64,000 nucleotides of DNA from Eudorina sp. 2006-703-Eu-15 (GCA_003117195.1 BDSI01000117.1:271091-335090); one strand, 5' to 3'; positions 47,801-63,595 are shown, counted from the first letter of the stretch. A program made the numbers and translations. Notes: generated by a model from the letters alone, not told the origin.

Positions 47801-49976
47801 AGGGGCAGGGGCAGGGCAGGGGCAGGGCAGGGCAGGGGCAGGGGCAGGGGCAGGGGCAGGGCAGGGGCAGGGGCAGGGGCAGGGGCAGGGCAGGGGCAGG
47901 GGGGGCAGGGGCAGGGCAGGGGCAGGGGGGGCAGGGGCAGGGGCAGGGGCAGGGGCAGGGGCAGGGGCAGGGGCAGGGGCAGGGGCAGGGCAGGGCAGGG
48001 CAGGGGCAGGGGCAGGGGCAGGGGCAGGGGCAGGGCAGGGGCAGGGGCAGGGGCAGGGGCAGGGCAGGGGCAGGCAGGGGAGGTAATAGTAATAGTAATA
48101 GTAATAGTAATAGTAATAGTAATAGTAATAGTAATAGTAATAGTAATAGTAATAGTAATAGTAATAGTAATAGTAATAGTAATAGTAATAGTAATAGTAA
48201 TAGTAATAGTAATAGTAATAGTAATAGTAATAGTAATAGTAATAGTAATAGTAATAGTAATAGTAATAGTAATAGTAATAGTAATAGTAATAGTAATAGT
48301 AATAGTAATAGTAATAGTAATAGTAATAGTAATAGTAATAGTAATAGTAATAGTAATAGTAATAGTAATAGTAATAGTAATAGTAATAGTAATAGTAATA
48401 GTAATAGTAATAGTAATAGTAATAGTAATAGTAATAGTAATAGTAATAGTAATAGTAATAGTAATAGTAATAGTAATAGTAATAGTAATAGTAATAGTAA
48501 TAGTAATAGTAATAGTAATAGTAATAGTAATAGTAATAGTAATAGTAATAGTAATAGTAATAGTAATAGTAATAGTAATAGTAATAGTAATAGTAATAGT
48601 AATAGTAATAGTAATAGTAATAGTAATAGTAATAGTAATAGTAATAGTAATAGTAATAGTAATAGTAATAGTAATCCATCTACTAATGTAGTGCACGCGC
48701 CACATTATGAGCATAGATAAGCATGCATACATCATAAACATCGACGTACGTACTTTTCAGAGTCTCTTAATTTGATTAGCAGCGTCCATCTATCAATTGT
48801 TTGCTCATCCACATAGTCTGGCGTATAGTCAGCGCGGGCCACCAGATCTTGGGTACAGCCTTGCTGCGAAACAGAGGGATTACCTTTACCAACTGTATAG
48901 GGTTAGTTTATAGGATATATATATATATTTATATCAGTTTTAACATAAACTGATTAATAGATAAGGATTTAATCTGATTAATAGATAAGGATTAAATAAG
49001 TAGGGGATTTATACAATCAAGTAAGGCCACGCACGCACGCCAATTTTATCGCATAGCTGAACGACCTAGACGACCTGCCAGGTGAGGGACGAAAGCAAGT
49101 AAAGGCGCTGCCGTGCACCCCATCCATTATGTAAATGCATGCGCGTGTATCGTCTATCTTGATGATAATATTTGAAGAGACAGGTAGGTGCGTGGGAAGA
49201 AATCTATCTGACGCCATATGAACGAATATGGACATACATAAAGCAGGCAATACAGGGTTCGGTTTGACCAGTTGTATCCCTGAAATATGTTGTAACACGT
49301 ACGGAGCAATCCCAACCTATCTGTCGCCCTTGAGTAGCTAGGTGCATACAGCTAGCTAGGACAACGCGGTCCACGCGCGTGTTGCATGCATATGATATCA
49401 CAAGCGAGCTGGACGACCAAGCAAGTGTAATGCACGTGGTCAAGGAACGCCAAAACCACATAAAATGCAGCTCGGTGGTTCTCATTGTCTGTCTAGCTAG
49501 CTACAACCTCCGCGCCTATCTATACTGTATCTATTTCGTACCTTTTGGTCGTACCCATCTGTTTTGTCGCTCGGCGGCGGTGCATTGCCTCCCGAGCGGG
49601 GCTCCCAAAACGGCGCGTACTGCTTTTGGAAAACATATCTGCCGTTGGACTCCAGCACCAGTCTGCTGCGACTCGGATACAATAGCTCCCCAACTCGAGT
49701 AGGCAATGTACGTAATTCATGTAGTAAATCTCCTGGGCTGAGAATAGCGGTGAAGATAATCATCATTAACAAAGCCCCTGGCAACCAAGCAAAAAACAGA
49801 GGAACCAGAAAAACGCTAAAAAAGTAGCCAACTAAAGAGAGCCTCGGCCATCGCCGTGTCATGATGTCGAGCCTGGTTCCACTCCGCCACACATAAGCGA
49901 AGTTGCCCTGCACTCCGAGCTGATTCTGAAGGTACGATCCGGCCTCCAGCGATCGATTAACTGATGATCCCACCAT
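44845..49976 (-). CDS. Unrecognised membrane protein, four exons
   Basis: I do not recognise the family. Four minus-strand exons join in phase: 49976-49542, 48863-48754, 47002-46897 and 45264-44845, about 356 residues if the last exon reads to its stop. A possible donor at 45083 would end that exon earlier. The N-terminal exon starts at an ATG and contains two adjacent hydrophobic segments (SLVGYFFSVFLVPLFFAWLP and ALLMMIIFTAILS, residues ~50-85), so a hairpin membrane anchor is likely. Later exons encode helical, charged sequence (DEQTIDRWTLLIKLRDSE, GLLDLALLINDFVDYVE, TLEDLSMMQQWHETVAAALRVLVDQ). Support is the phase match at all three junctions, with the split codon AA|T restored. Codon use is less GC-biased than in the left half. 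A 1.45-kb satellite sits in the second intron. Confidence 0.5.
47235..47405. repeat. Octamer satellite (agagcaac)n
   Basis: About 20 tandem copies of an 8-bp unit with one 3-bp slip near 47352. First block of a composite satellite lying in an intron of the membrane-protein gene. Confidence 0.92.
47406..47640. repeat. Hexamer satellite (agggac)n with higher-order unit
   Basis: The hexamer agggac occurs two or three times, then cacacgc or a tagagtagc variant, giving a higher-order repeat of roughly 24-25 bp repeated about seven to eight times. Confidence 0.88.
47641..48081. repeat. G-rich hexamer satellite (aggggc)n
   Basis: About 70 copies of aggggc with frequent one- or two-base slips. The plus strand has continuous G4 runs and could form G-quadruplexes. 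It differs from the preceding agggac array by one base per unit. Confidence 0.92.
48082..48675. repeat. AT-rich hexamer satellite (aatagt)n
   Basis: About 98 essentially perfect tandem copies of aatagt. The change from the G-rich array is abrupt (cagggg-aggtaatagtaatag). Open frames through it (poly-Tyr, Ile-Thr) are artefacts. Confidence 0.95.
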
Positions 49977-52900
49977 GATGATGACGATGTCTTATTTATT
50001 GAAGTAACTCGATCGCGTGAGTCAGTAAAGTCACCGGTCGATATAAATTGAATTATTTATTATTATGCTCGGAACCACGGCATCGATGTAGGTAGGTCGT
50101 GGTTGGTAGGTAGGTCGTGGTTGCTGCGTGCTGGTGTTTTTATTACACGCACGCAGTATGTAGTCGGCCGCAGGTGCTACATACACTGACGCCAATCAAT
50201 GGCTTGGATGCTAGTACCTGCCTGCGTCTTGCACGCACAACATACATATATATATAACACTTACAGATTTTAAAATGCACGCATATGCATGGGGGACCGA
50301 TGGGGCTAATGGCGGGGGTATATATTTATGTAGCGAAGCGGTAAGCTAATACCTACATACATACTTACGTTACTTACAATAGCTGCCCACACACATAGCG
50401 TGCGTGGCTGAGGGCAGCAGCTATACTTCTACAGTATCATGAGAGCAAGCAAGCAAGCGAGCTCATTATAACTCAAGATCATCATCAGCATATACGTACA
50501 ATAATAATGCATAAATAGTAATAGATAGTGGCTACACACCTATTTACGTATGTACCAGAGGCTGATGGGAACTACTACCCACACATACGCGCACGCACCC
50601 AAACGAGCTAAGCAAGCAAGTAATAAGGGCGGCGGGGCGGCATGCAACGAAGCAAGGGACGCACGTCTACCGACCTATGCATGTATGTGCACGCACGCGC
50701 ATACGCGCATACACGCGCATACATACATACACGCACGCACACAGATATGCCATGGCTGCTGGACGGACCCATGCGTGAGCCACGTACATGCGTGTAACAC
50801 CAACGTTCGCGAGCAGCAAAGGGAACGCGCGCATAGCATGTATGGTGCTTGGGGCATGTGTACCGAATGAAGCAAGCAAATAACGAAGGTACGTATGTAC
50901 CCACGTAACCCACGGCATCTACGTATCGACATCGCAGGCAGCACGCACGCGCAGGCATGCACAGCAGTCCTGCGCGCGTGGATTCATATGCAATCAACTT
51001 GCTTGTTATACAGGGATCATTCATCATTGTTGTGATGATTGCGTTGCTACTCGCTTACTGTTCCGTCACGCACGCGTGCGCGCTTGAGCTGAATGTACCT
51101 GCTGCTGTTTCCATCGATCCTCAAATCAATGAACCCACCTTGTTGCAGATAAAGCGACTACACCGTTCATTCAATCCATGACGGCGGTTGCCCCGAGCAT
51201 ACAAGCAAGGCATGAATCGAGCGAGACGGAAGTTCTTCTATTTGAAACCAAATTGACCGACATGGCAGTATAATATGTAATGAAATGCCAAGCATGGATT
51301 TGCATGAATATTACGCAAGCTCATTTAAGAAATGTACATGGAAAGGCCTTATGGGGCCCGGCCCGTTGCACTACGGCAGGAAGTGCATAATTAGGATATT
51401 ATAATAAGCAACGCGGTAGATACTTCTAAAAAAGATGATATACATACGTGGACCGGTTGCGCTGGTTCTTTGGTAAGCTTATAAGCACCGGTGCACAAAC
51501 CACGCTGAACCACGCGCCACCATCGCCAAGTAATCCATCTATGATAGGAACAAGGGGTTCATTACTACCCAAACGAAGCCTGTATGAATTCAGCCGGCCG
51601 ACGCGGCATCACCGACGAGAACGCGAATCCAGCGTGGGCACGCACGCACGCACAAAAGAGCCCTGCCAGCAGGGACTACCCGTCCAGGTCGCTTCGCCGT
51701 TCCACACCAACCCTAGCTATACTATTTACCTACCTCGTACCGACCGTCTTCAGCGACGCCTGGGACGGACGGTCTGACCGCAGCAGCAGAAGCTGCCTAT
51801 CCCGCACGCACCACGCAGGACGAACACGCACGCAGTACGGGGGCGCTCGTTATGTCCGTCCCCGTACGTGCACGGCACAGTTGCGTGTTCCCGTCATTCG
51901 ACGCAAACGCACTGGGTGGAGTCGATTCCATGCGACTGTATGCCCGGCGGCGTTTGACGGAATTGTTCTTCTGCTGTAAATTGCGTGTATATATGCCTTC
52001 TTACCGTGGAGCACGCCTGCCTGCCTACGTAACACGCATGCACCACCCGCCTCTCTCGCTCGCTTACGGGCGGTTTTGCAATCACGTACAGAGGTATCGG
52101 AGTAGTGCGTGATCGATAGATACTTCTAATTGATCCGTCGATGGGCATACATCCGGCGGGAGGCGTCTTACGAACCGAGTTTTTCCCAGTCAAGCGCATC
52201 TATCAGCAGCTGATACCCAAAAAGCCCAGCGACCTCGCGCCGTATCTGTCTCGTGCGGTGGGCGAGCTTGTGCTCCTCTTCAATCAAGGGAGGGATGGAA
52301 GTTGATCGATATGTTCAGCAGACGAGCGACGCTGTGCTCCTTCAAGGTTCACCCCGCCGCCCTCGCTTCGTTGATCTAGGCACGCAGTACTGCTGGCAGA
52401 TACCCCGGCCCGGACTTCGGGCGCGCCTACATACACGCCAGGCAAGCGATCCACGCTTGCCTGATTTCGATGGACGATAACAGCTTACGTAACACCGGGC
52501 TAGTTACAGTATAAGTCCCTACAATTGACCCTGCACAGCTAGCATCTCGGTAAGCCTTTGGCCGCGCCGTGTTACAGCTTACATCCGGCGGCAATTAAGC
52601 CGCCGTACGTGAGGAGAAGCGTGGTCAACGATTGAAGCGCCTGCTGAGGCACCGATTGTGGAGCCGGAGCACAGCAGAGCGGCTGCTGAGGCACCGTTTG
52701 TGGAGCCGGTGGAGCACAGCAGCTGTGGGGCGAGCGGCTAGGCAAAGCGGCTAAGCAAAGCGGCTCAGTACGTATCGTCGCGGCACTGTACGCTTGTAAC
52801 GGTTACAAACGAATACTCCGTCGCATACCATGCCACAGCTAGCATCCGTCCACTTATCACTCCTGCCTACTATCCCGCCCGCCACGCACTCCATACCGGC

Positions 52901-54120
52901 GGTACTACGGAATGAATGCATGGCACATGCATCTGCAATCGTCGAGCACGCACCCCCGCCGCCCCTGCTGCCTCGAGCAATCCCGCCCCCCTGCGTGCAC
53001 TTCTGCGTGGATAACGAACGGCATCATGCCTGTGATAACGGCGGCGGAGCCGCTATCTATCTATGCTACCTACCTCTACGTACCTGTGCGTCGATCGATC
53101 CGTGATAACCCATCCATCCATACACAGGCAGCAGGGCCCTAGCACGCCACTACAAAAGCACGCACCGCCCACGTTAAATCAGCAACCCGCCGCCTGCATG
53201 TCTGTATGTATGTATCGGTGCATACACAGCAGTCGCTCGTGGCACACGCACGCAAGTACGCGAGCCACACGCATACATGCAGTCGAGCGATGTACATCGA
53301 TATGATGTATGTCCTAATGCATTGAATGAATGCGTTAGTTCAAACGGCGAACGCCGGCACGCACGTTGTGCACCTAGATAGATGCGTATGAGCTGCGTGC
53401 GTGCCTTTCTACGTATCTCTAGGCATGCATCCTTCCCACCACCACGTGAACGAAGCAGCAGCAGCAGCTAGGGGTGGATCGGGCCTCGTCATCATCAGCT
53501 ACGTACACCAGCTGATGAGAGCAAGCGCGAGACCATACCAGCCGTGTGTGGGCCGATGGTGGGACGATCGATCGACAGCAGGTAACGCACGGTGTGTGTG
53601 CAGCAGTCCATCAACTGGAAGTGCCGACTGCTGGCTGCTGGATGTACGCACGCGCAGGCACGCACCGTGCGTCCAACCGTACATCCCGCCCGCCCTACGG
53701 GGAAGCAAGGCGACGTGCGTGCTGACTGCCGCTTCAATTTGCATCTGCCCCGACGGCAATCATCGTTGTCCAGCCAGCCTATGGCGTTCGCATACTACTG
53801 GTCATGCATCCCCTATACATTTTTACCGTACGTATCCAATTTCGAGGGGCCGATTATTACCTCTCCCGCCCGACACGAACTGTATGTACGTCAAACGCAA
53901 TTTTCTGCGCATGCACGTACGTACCGCAGAACGAAATGTAAGGCCCCAGTGGGCCCTACCATCATGAAAACTTCCTCCAGACCGCCTCTATCTCGCGGCG
54001 CTGGTCCATCCATCCGTCCACCCATCCTACAGGCGCGCGGCGGCCGCCATTACCGTCGGTCGCTCGCTCCGTGCGGGGATGGATGGATGGGTTGCACGCA
54101 CCGACCGACTGCTAGTTCGC
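49977..54120. other. Intergenic region, repeat-rich
   Basis: Some 4.1 kb without a confident gene between two minus-strand genes. It is dominated by palindromic short words (gcatgc, acgcacgc, tacgta, cgatcgat) and small cgcacgca/catacata runs (for example 50690-50740). Two small frames look protein-like: 52141-52305 (listed separately) and a frame around 50957-51181 with a hydrophobic leader-like stretch (IIVVMIALLLAYC). Neither has a recognised domain. Confidence 0.5.
52141..52305 (+). CDS. Possible small ORF or 3' exon, 54 residues
   Basis: An ATG-to-TGA frame with a protein-like composition (EFFPVKRIYQQLIPKKPSD, then YLSRAVGELVLLFNQG). No upstream exon, family or regulatory signal was identified, so it may be a fragment or chance. 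Confidence 0.2.
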   Translation: MGIHPAGGVLRTEFFPVKRIYQQLIPKKPSDLAPYLSRAVGELVLLFNQGRDGS

Positions 54121-57100
54121 TCATCCACGCCGCCCGCCCACGCGCTTCCAGATGCGCAGCCCCTGGAGCTGTGACAGCGCGGAGCGGAGGGTGCGCCAGG
54201 CGCCGAGCAGCAGACCGCCGTCACGGCGGGCGGGGTCCAGGCGCCGGAAGCTCCGCAGCTGCTGGCCATCCAGCGCGCGACCTGCGAGCATAGCGTGCGT
54301 CCGGTAGCTAGGTTGCTTGCTTGATTGTGGATCTCCACACTACATACACAATCAAGGTGCGTGCGGTGGGCATCTCAAGCAAATTCTTCGTCATCCTCAT
54401 CTATCATTTTTGTCAAGTATCGCTGCTGTACGTGCCTCTCCATCCCTCTCTTCATTCTAACGAAGCTCTCTAACTTCGGCTCATCAGGCAACCTTGGCTT
54501 GGGCCCTCTCAACCAGATAGATAGATAGCCCGACCCGCGCAGATATACATACTGCTCACTCGGCGTCGGTTCCCCGGTGTGAACGTAGAACGAACGAGTC
54601 GCCGCTTCTACCACTTCCACCCCAGCAACCTAACCCCAGCAATCAACTGGCTTACTCACACAGCAGGACGCACCAGGCCTCCTCTCCTCTTCTTTCCTCT
54701 CCTCTATCTGATATATAATTACGTGTGTACTCACCCTCCCTCAGGTCCTGCTCCCACACGGTGGTCATCTCCAGGCTGACGTACTGCGGGTAGGTGCGCT
54801 GCAGCTCACGCAGCCGGGAGATAAGCACGGGGACGACCTGCGCCGGCGGGGGCCCGCCGCCACCTGCTGCAGAGCCGCCCACCCGTCCGCATCCGGCGGA
54901 GGCGCCACCGCCACCGGCGGCCACGGCATCATCCTCGCCGCGGCAGCGCGCCTCCCACCGGTCCCGCAGCACCGACAACAGGGTTGCTGCCGCCGGCGCC
55001 GTCCGCGCGGCGGCGGCGCCGCCGCCGCCGGTGCTGCTGCTGTTGCTGCTGCTGCTCGACGGCACCGCCGCGCCGGCGGGGCCTGATGCGGCAGTTGCGG
55101 CTCCGCCGGTCTCGACGCCACCCGCCGCCGCCTGTTGATCGGTACCGGTCGCCGCCGCCGCAGTCGCCGCCGAGGTGTCCGGCAGGTCGCATAAAGGACA
55201 GGTGGTCAGCTGCTGGCGCACTCGCCTGCAACCGTACATACGTACAACCACATCATCACATAAAACGATGGCACAAATAGAGAGCAAACTATGGAGGAAA
55301 TTAACACGCGAGTTGCATTGACTTTGCATATTATCATATATAGAAGTGAGTGTCTGATGAAGTAAAACATCCCAGCCGTACATAATGGGAAGTAGCTGTT
55401 TCCGAGTGTTCCGGGCCCCCTCCTGACTCTTCAAATTTGTAATTATGTGGAATCCATCCCCGACTGCCTGTCCCCAGGCCCCGCGCGCCGCCCGGGCCCT
55501 CTCCACGCACGCACGAATCCACTCACTCTGCAACGCACGGCTCACAGAAGGCATGACCGCACGTGAACAGGACGCCCCGCCGCCGCCCCCGCTGGGCCAG
55601 CCGGGCGACCGCCGCGCCACCCGCCGCCGCCGCCGCCGCCGACCTCGATCTGCTGCTGCCGACCTTGCCCGCGATCAACGGCCGCCGCAGCAGACCGTCC
55701 TCACCACCATCGCCCTCATCCTCCTCCTCCTTATCATCATCCGGCTCCTCGTCCGTGTCATCGTCATTGATGATGAGGGCGCCCGCCGCCGCGCCGCCGC
55801 CCCCAGACGACGCATCGTCGTCGTCCGCGGCGGCGCCGCCACTGCCGAGGCCGGCGGGTCGAGCTGCGGTCATCACGGTAAGGGTGATGTGCGGCCCGAC
55901 GGGAATGCATGGCGCTGGTGTCCAGGTGCGCGAAGCAGAGGGGGCAGCAGCAGGACGCGCCGCCGCCCGCCGCGGCGCTGCCCTGCAGGGCCGCCAGCTG
56001 GTCTCGCTCGATGCCCTCCAGGCCGGCGCGGCAGTCCTGCGCGGTCGAGGCGCGATCGAGCACGTGTCGGGCCGATTCGAGTCGAGTCGAGTCGCGTCGC
56101 GGGCGGGAGCGAGTGTGATGCAGTAGCGAAGTTAAGCGGCGGGTGCGGGCGGGATTATTAGCAAGCAAGCACGCGAGTGACCGCTGTTCTGCGATGGCAG
56201 GGCTTCGCCACTCTTACCACCCGCGCGTGCCGTGACTTGTTTGTAAATTCGCGCAGGACACATACGGCGCGAAAAGCAGCGTCCGTGCCCCTAACTAGCT
56301 ACCGAAGCGCCCCATTAATTCAATCTGCCCGCTTAGATCAATCGGCCCACGCACGTGAATCCGCGCCTACACACGCACGTATGAGCGTCAGCACTTACCT
56401 CGTACTGTCGCCGGGCGCGCAGCCGGCGGCGGTGCCGTTGGTACAGCAGCCCCACAGCGGCTGAGACGCAGCTGAAGGCCACCAGCGCCTCCTCCACGAT
56501 AAGGCCCCAGTGCCAGTGCCCCCCGTCGTCGCCGCCGCCGCCGCCGCTGCCGCCGCCGCCGCTGTCGCCGCCGCCGTGCGGGTCGTCATGGGGTCGCAGT
56601 GCGTCTGCCAGCGCCAGGCCGACGTGGCTGATGGCGAGCTCAATGGCGGCACCGTACCTGCCGCCGTCAACGGTGACGTCCGATCGATGGGCGATCAAAG
56701 GGGTTGCAAGCAAGTAAGCCAGCGAGAAGTGGCTAGCTGTCACCTACATACATAATAAACAGAGCTGGGCGGCACAAGCGCCGCGAACGCAGTAACAAGA
56801 AGCGCAGTGGGGCACTGGGGCTTGATTGAAGTAGCTAGCGGGTGGTACATGCATGCCGTACGTAGTAGCGCACAGCAGTGCATGCAAACTACACACATAC
56901 AGCAGTACTGCATGCAAACACAAACAATGCATCCATGTCGGAAAGTAAGATAGATCCCGATGGCGCGTACGTGATATTTTAGATATTTGAACCTACGTAA
57001 CCTTCAGCCACACATACATAAACACCGCCCCACACATGATGACAGATAGATGCATGACACATGCTGGCTACGAATGAATCCGGTGCAGCCATGTTCCGCC

Positions 57101-58175
57101 CGTACCAACGTACTGTCGTATTGCCGTACTACCATAAAATCCTGAACCCGCTGAGAGGAGATAGATCACTGCATGCATCAGCGAGCGAGCAGGCACGTAC
57201 GTACGTACGTGTACGGACCGCAGCAGCCTGGCATGGGAACACGCACACACGCACCTGCCCCCCGAAATCTCGGTCCGCACGTCCTTGACGATCGCGGATA
57301 GGACGGCTGGTGGCAGCAGCGCCTGCACCGAAGACCCCACGGCCACCACCAGTTGGTCCTCTAGATGCGCGTAAAAGACGAGGACGCCGTTGTCGCAAGC
57401 CGGGTCGCCCACGCCCCAGGCGTCCTGCAGCGCGTGAGCGAAGCTGCTGGCCAGGGCTGCTTTGTCGGTGGCTGTCATCATGCGGTGCATCACCGCCACC
57501 GCCATCTGCAGGGCCACATCGCAGGAGGAACGCAGCGGCACGGCAGCGGCGGGTTGACGCGGGCAGCTAGGTACCGTACATCGGCGGTAGGTGGCGCGCG
57601 AGCGAGGACGGAGTTGGCCGTGCGCGCGTGCGCGCAGGGCACAGTGTGTCCACTGCAAGTTCTTGCTTGGGGAAGTTAATTACTTGATTTTCGGCATATA
57701 TACTTTCGATACAACATGTTTCGCTTAATGCTGCCCAGTCCGTCGGTTAATTGTCATCCGAGCGATCGAGTTATGTTGTCGCGTGAGGGGTTGACGCTCT
57801 TGGGCGCGTCATTATTTGGTATTTGATCCACAAATGTGCCACCAGAAATTGAATTGCGGCCGCGTCACGGGCCAAGCACGCGGCACATACCGGAAATCCT
57901 TCCAGTCCCGAGGTTCCGCAAGGCGCCTGCGCATATGGCTTGCCCCCGACGGCAATCTTTGCGATGATGTTGTCAATTGCATTTGCGCTTTCCGGCGGAA
58001 TCAACCTGTCCGGATCGCACACCCAGCTGGTTACATTCCGGCCGCAAGCAGAAGGTTGCTTCCTTGGGTTCGGATAGGTATCGGGAGACCAATGATGTGG
58101 TTTAGCACTGACTGCATACGAAACTGCCCAAAGAACCAGCAAAGCGTACGCGTACATGGACTTAGGAGCCTTCAT
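54121..58175 (-). CDS. TPM-domain / RING-finger membrane protein
   Basis: Minus-strand exons: 58175-57891, 57505-57255, 56657-56399, 56036 to about 55527 (see below), 55225-54735 and 54281-54121 (TGA). A signal-like leader (ALLVLWAVSYAVSA) precedes YPNPR, SWVCDPDRLIPP and the TPM domain: AVAVMHRM, DAWGVGDPACDNGVLVFYA, VAVGSSVQALLP, then RYGAAIELAI. A Gly-rich stretch leads to a membrane segment (LIVEEALVAFSCVSAAVGLLY) and a C3HC4 RING: CPLC, then TCGHAFCEPC, then CPLC. A long low-complexity tail and two helices (VLISRLRELQRTYPQYVS; LRSFRRLDPARR) end the protein. TPM domains face the lumen or outside; RINGs recruit E2 enzymes, so a membrane-anchored E3 ligase is inferred. Between CPLC and the acidic insert, within 56036-55527, the frame must shift by one base and no adequate intron is visible, so the gene may be damaged or the assembly wrong there. 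Confidence 0.78.
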
Positions 58176-58980
58176 CAGTAGCTAGATTTTATTCCCCGTC
58201 ATGCTTTAGAATGTAGTTCTTACGGGCCACTATACAGTACTGAATTAACCAGTAAGAATGGAACCGGTGACCCGTGAAGCACCCGTGAGACCTTTGCCGT
58301 ACCGTGCGGTCGTGATTTAAATAGAAACTGCTTCGTTGACTTTTATGTCAAATGATTTCGTGAAACACCGTACTCATCATGAAATTATCAATGGCATTCT
58401 CCAAGGGGGTTCACAAAAAAGGTGGATAAATGTGCATGATTTTTTAATTGTATCGTCTTTGTTAACAAAACAGGTTGCGGACGCGCTTTCCTACCTTCGT
58501 CTGCTCCCTTACTGACGTACCCATACCATGTTGCTTTGGTTATGGACGACCCAATGAGTATGCCCGAGTTTTAAATAATGTCAAAAATGCAAATATTGTG
58601 GCATCAACTTCTTTTTATGGAACGCCGTGTCACAAAAGGGTCCGTCCAGCAATCACGCTGCATGCTCGCTCGCTGCAGTAAGGTAGGGGGCCGTTGCAAC
58701 GGTCACAAGCATGCTTGAGCATGCTTGGAATTAAGTCCGGTGTAACGGGTTTGAGCATGCTCAGAGAATCGTGCCCCCGCATTTGTGAATATGCCCGCCC
58801 CAACGGCATCAACACATATACGGGACCATGTTATGATGTTTCCGACTGATAGCGCGCCTGGGCGGGCGGTCAGGCATGGGGTTCGTGTAGCCGTGCAGAT
58901 CAACGGTCCTGAGCATGCTCAGATTTTCGTATGTCCATCCGTGGGGTAGCCGCCCGCCCCAATCGCATCAACACATGTAT
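58176..58980. other. Intergenic, upstream of TPM-RING gene
   Basis: Presumed promoter of the TPM-RING gene, then a small imperfect repeat. The words gagcatgctcag and gcccgccccaa.cgcatcaacacat occur twice, about 165 bp apart (58754/58909 and 58793/58954), the second copy ending at the left edge of duplication copy B. No gene. Confidence 0.5.
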
Positions 58981-60487
58981 GGGCCGGGTGCCGTACAGCT
59001 CTGCCGCGCTCATTGTCGTAGTCGTCGTCAGCTATGTCGTCACATAGGAGGCTGCGCGGGGGCCGGGCCGCCGCCTTTGTTGGGCCCATCACGCACGCGC
59101 TTGCCCGCACGACCTTGGGATCATCCATGGATTGACACAGGGTCCTAAGGAGTCAGGGTCTTAAGGAGTTTTGCGTGCACTTGCTTGGGGTTGCTCGTCT
59201 CGGAGCGAGGCGGGTCTACGCGCAGGGATTATTGCTTCGGGCGTCATACATGATCAGACGGACGGCTGTTGAAATTGTGACGACGACATGACGGAGCTGT
59301 GTGTATGTAGAGCGTCGTGTGAAGGTAGGATCCTTTCCGATCTCCAGATTTGACGTAACAGTAAGGGCACCTATATATCATCTTGGACAGAGCTTGGGAC
59401 GGAACAAAAGCAACGGAAGGACACACGGAGCACGGAGATGGGAGCACGGAGATGCGAGGGGATGACGATGACGATGACCTACCCCATCCAACTTTAATAA
59501 GGCTAGATAGGTAGTCGGTCGACACGGCCAAGTTTTGTGCTTCCAACTGCTGCTACTACTATTACAGCTGACATCTCGCAATTCGGAATCCTGACTGGTC
59601 GCTGATACATATGACCACGGCCTCGCTTGGTGGTCGGCGACGATGTCAGTAAGAGAGCCCGGGCTGCGTCTTGCAGCCCGCTGTATGTTCAACCTCCTCA
59701 AGTCCCTGCAGCACCCAGGGCGCGTTCCTCAGCAACTCGGAGGCGCGCCCCTGCCGGTGCGGTAAGGCTCCGCGTCCCCACCTAATCGTATTAGCTAAGG
59801 TTGCACCATCCGGCAGGCCTGCCCGCCCAGCTGATGAGCCAGAGCAACGGAGACGTCTCGTCACCGCCCAGCAGCCCTATCAATGGCGCCAACGTCGGCC
59901 CACTACTACTCAACGCCCACGGGGCTTCGGTTATTAACTACCCTGGCCTGACGGCACAGGGCCACAGCACACAAGACGATCGAACATCCTGCACCCTCAA
60001 GATGGGGCTGGTGGGTAGCCCCCACCGCAGACCACCCCTTCCTTGGTACTCCCAGCTCTGCAAAGTCGTAGCCGGTTAAGTCGCTGCAGCTGCAGCCCTC
60101 CTCCTCCCCCCCCTCCCAGCCGCAACTCCCCCCGCTGCCTCGTCGCTCGGCCCCCACCGCGCAGCCCTGGCAAGCAACCGCCGCCTCGTCCTCATCGCCG
60201 CAGCGACCCCAATCACAGGCGCCACAACACCAGCGTGTATACATCAACAGACCCAGTTGCGAATGTTGCGGATATTGCGGGTTTCAAACGGGGCGAGGCA
60301 GTGCGCGAAAAGATGCGTACCTTGCAACTCGCAACGCCCAGGCTGCGGCGGCTGTCTGCAGCGGCGGCAGCGGCGGCGGCCGCCGTGTCCATTAGTGCTT
60401 GGATAGTGTATCCATCGATCGCTGCATCCGGCCAGTCCTGCTGCTGACCACGCACCGCGCCCCCGCCGTCTGTCCGCTTTCTTATTA

Positions 60488-63445
<2,958 letters not shown>

Positions 63446-63595
63446 CCCTTGCTGCGGCAGCGCTTGCGTGACTGCATGCAATTGCAAACAGATATATGTA
63501 TGCATGTATGTCCATCCGTGTACGTAGTCGTCCCGACGACAATGATATATAGGCACACCGCCGGCACTTATTACGGCAGTACTAGTACTCCTGTC

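Noticed and set aside
47084..48741. Open frames of over 500 codons (poly-Tyr, Ile-Thr, Pro/Ala-rich)
   Set aside because: They are translations of simple satellites without stops in some frames. No start context, domain or splice support.
50957..51181. Small secreted-protein gene
   Set aside because: A hydrophobic stretch is present, but there is no family, and the surrounding DNA is short-palindrome-rich intergenic sequence.
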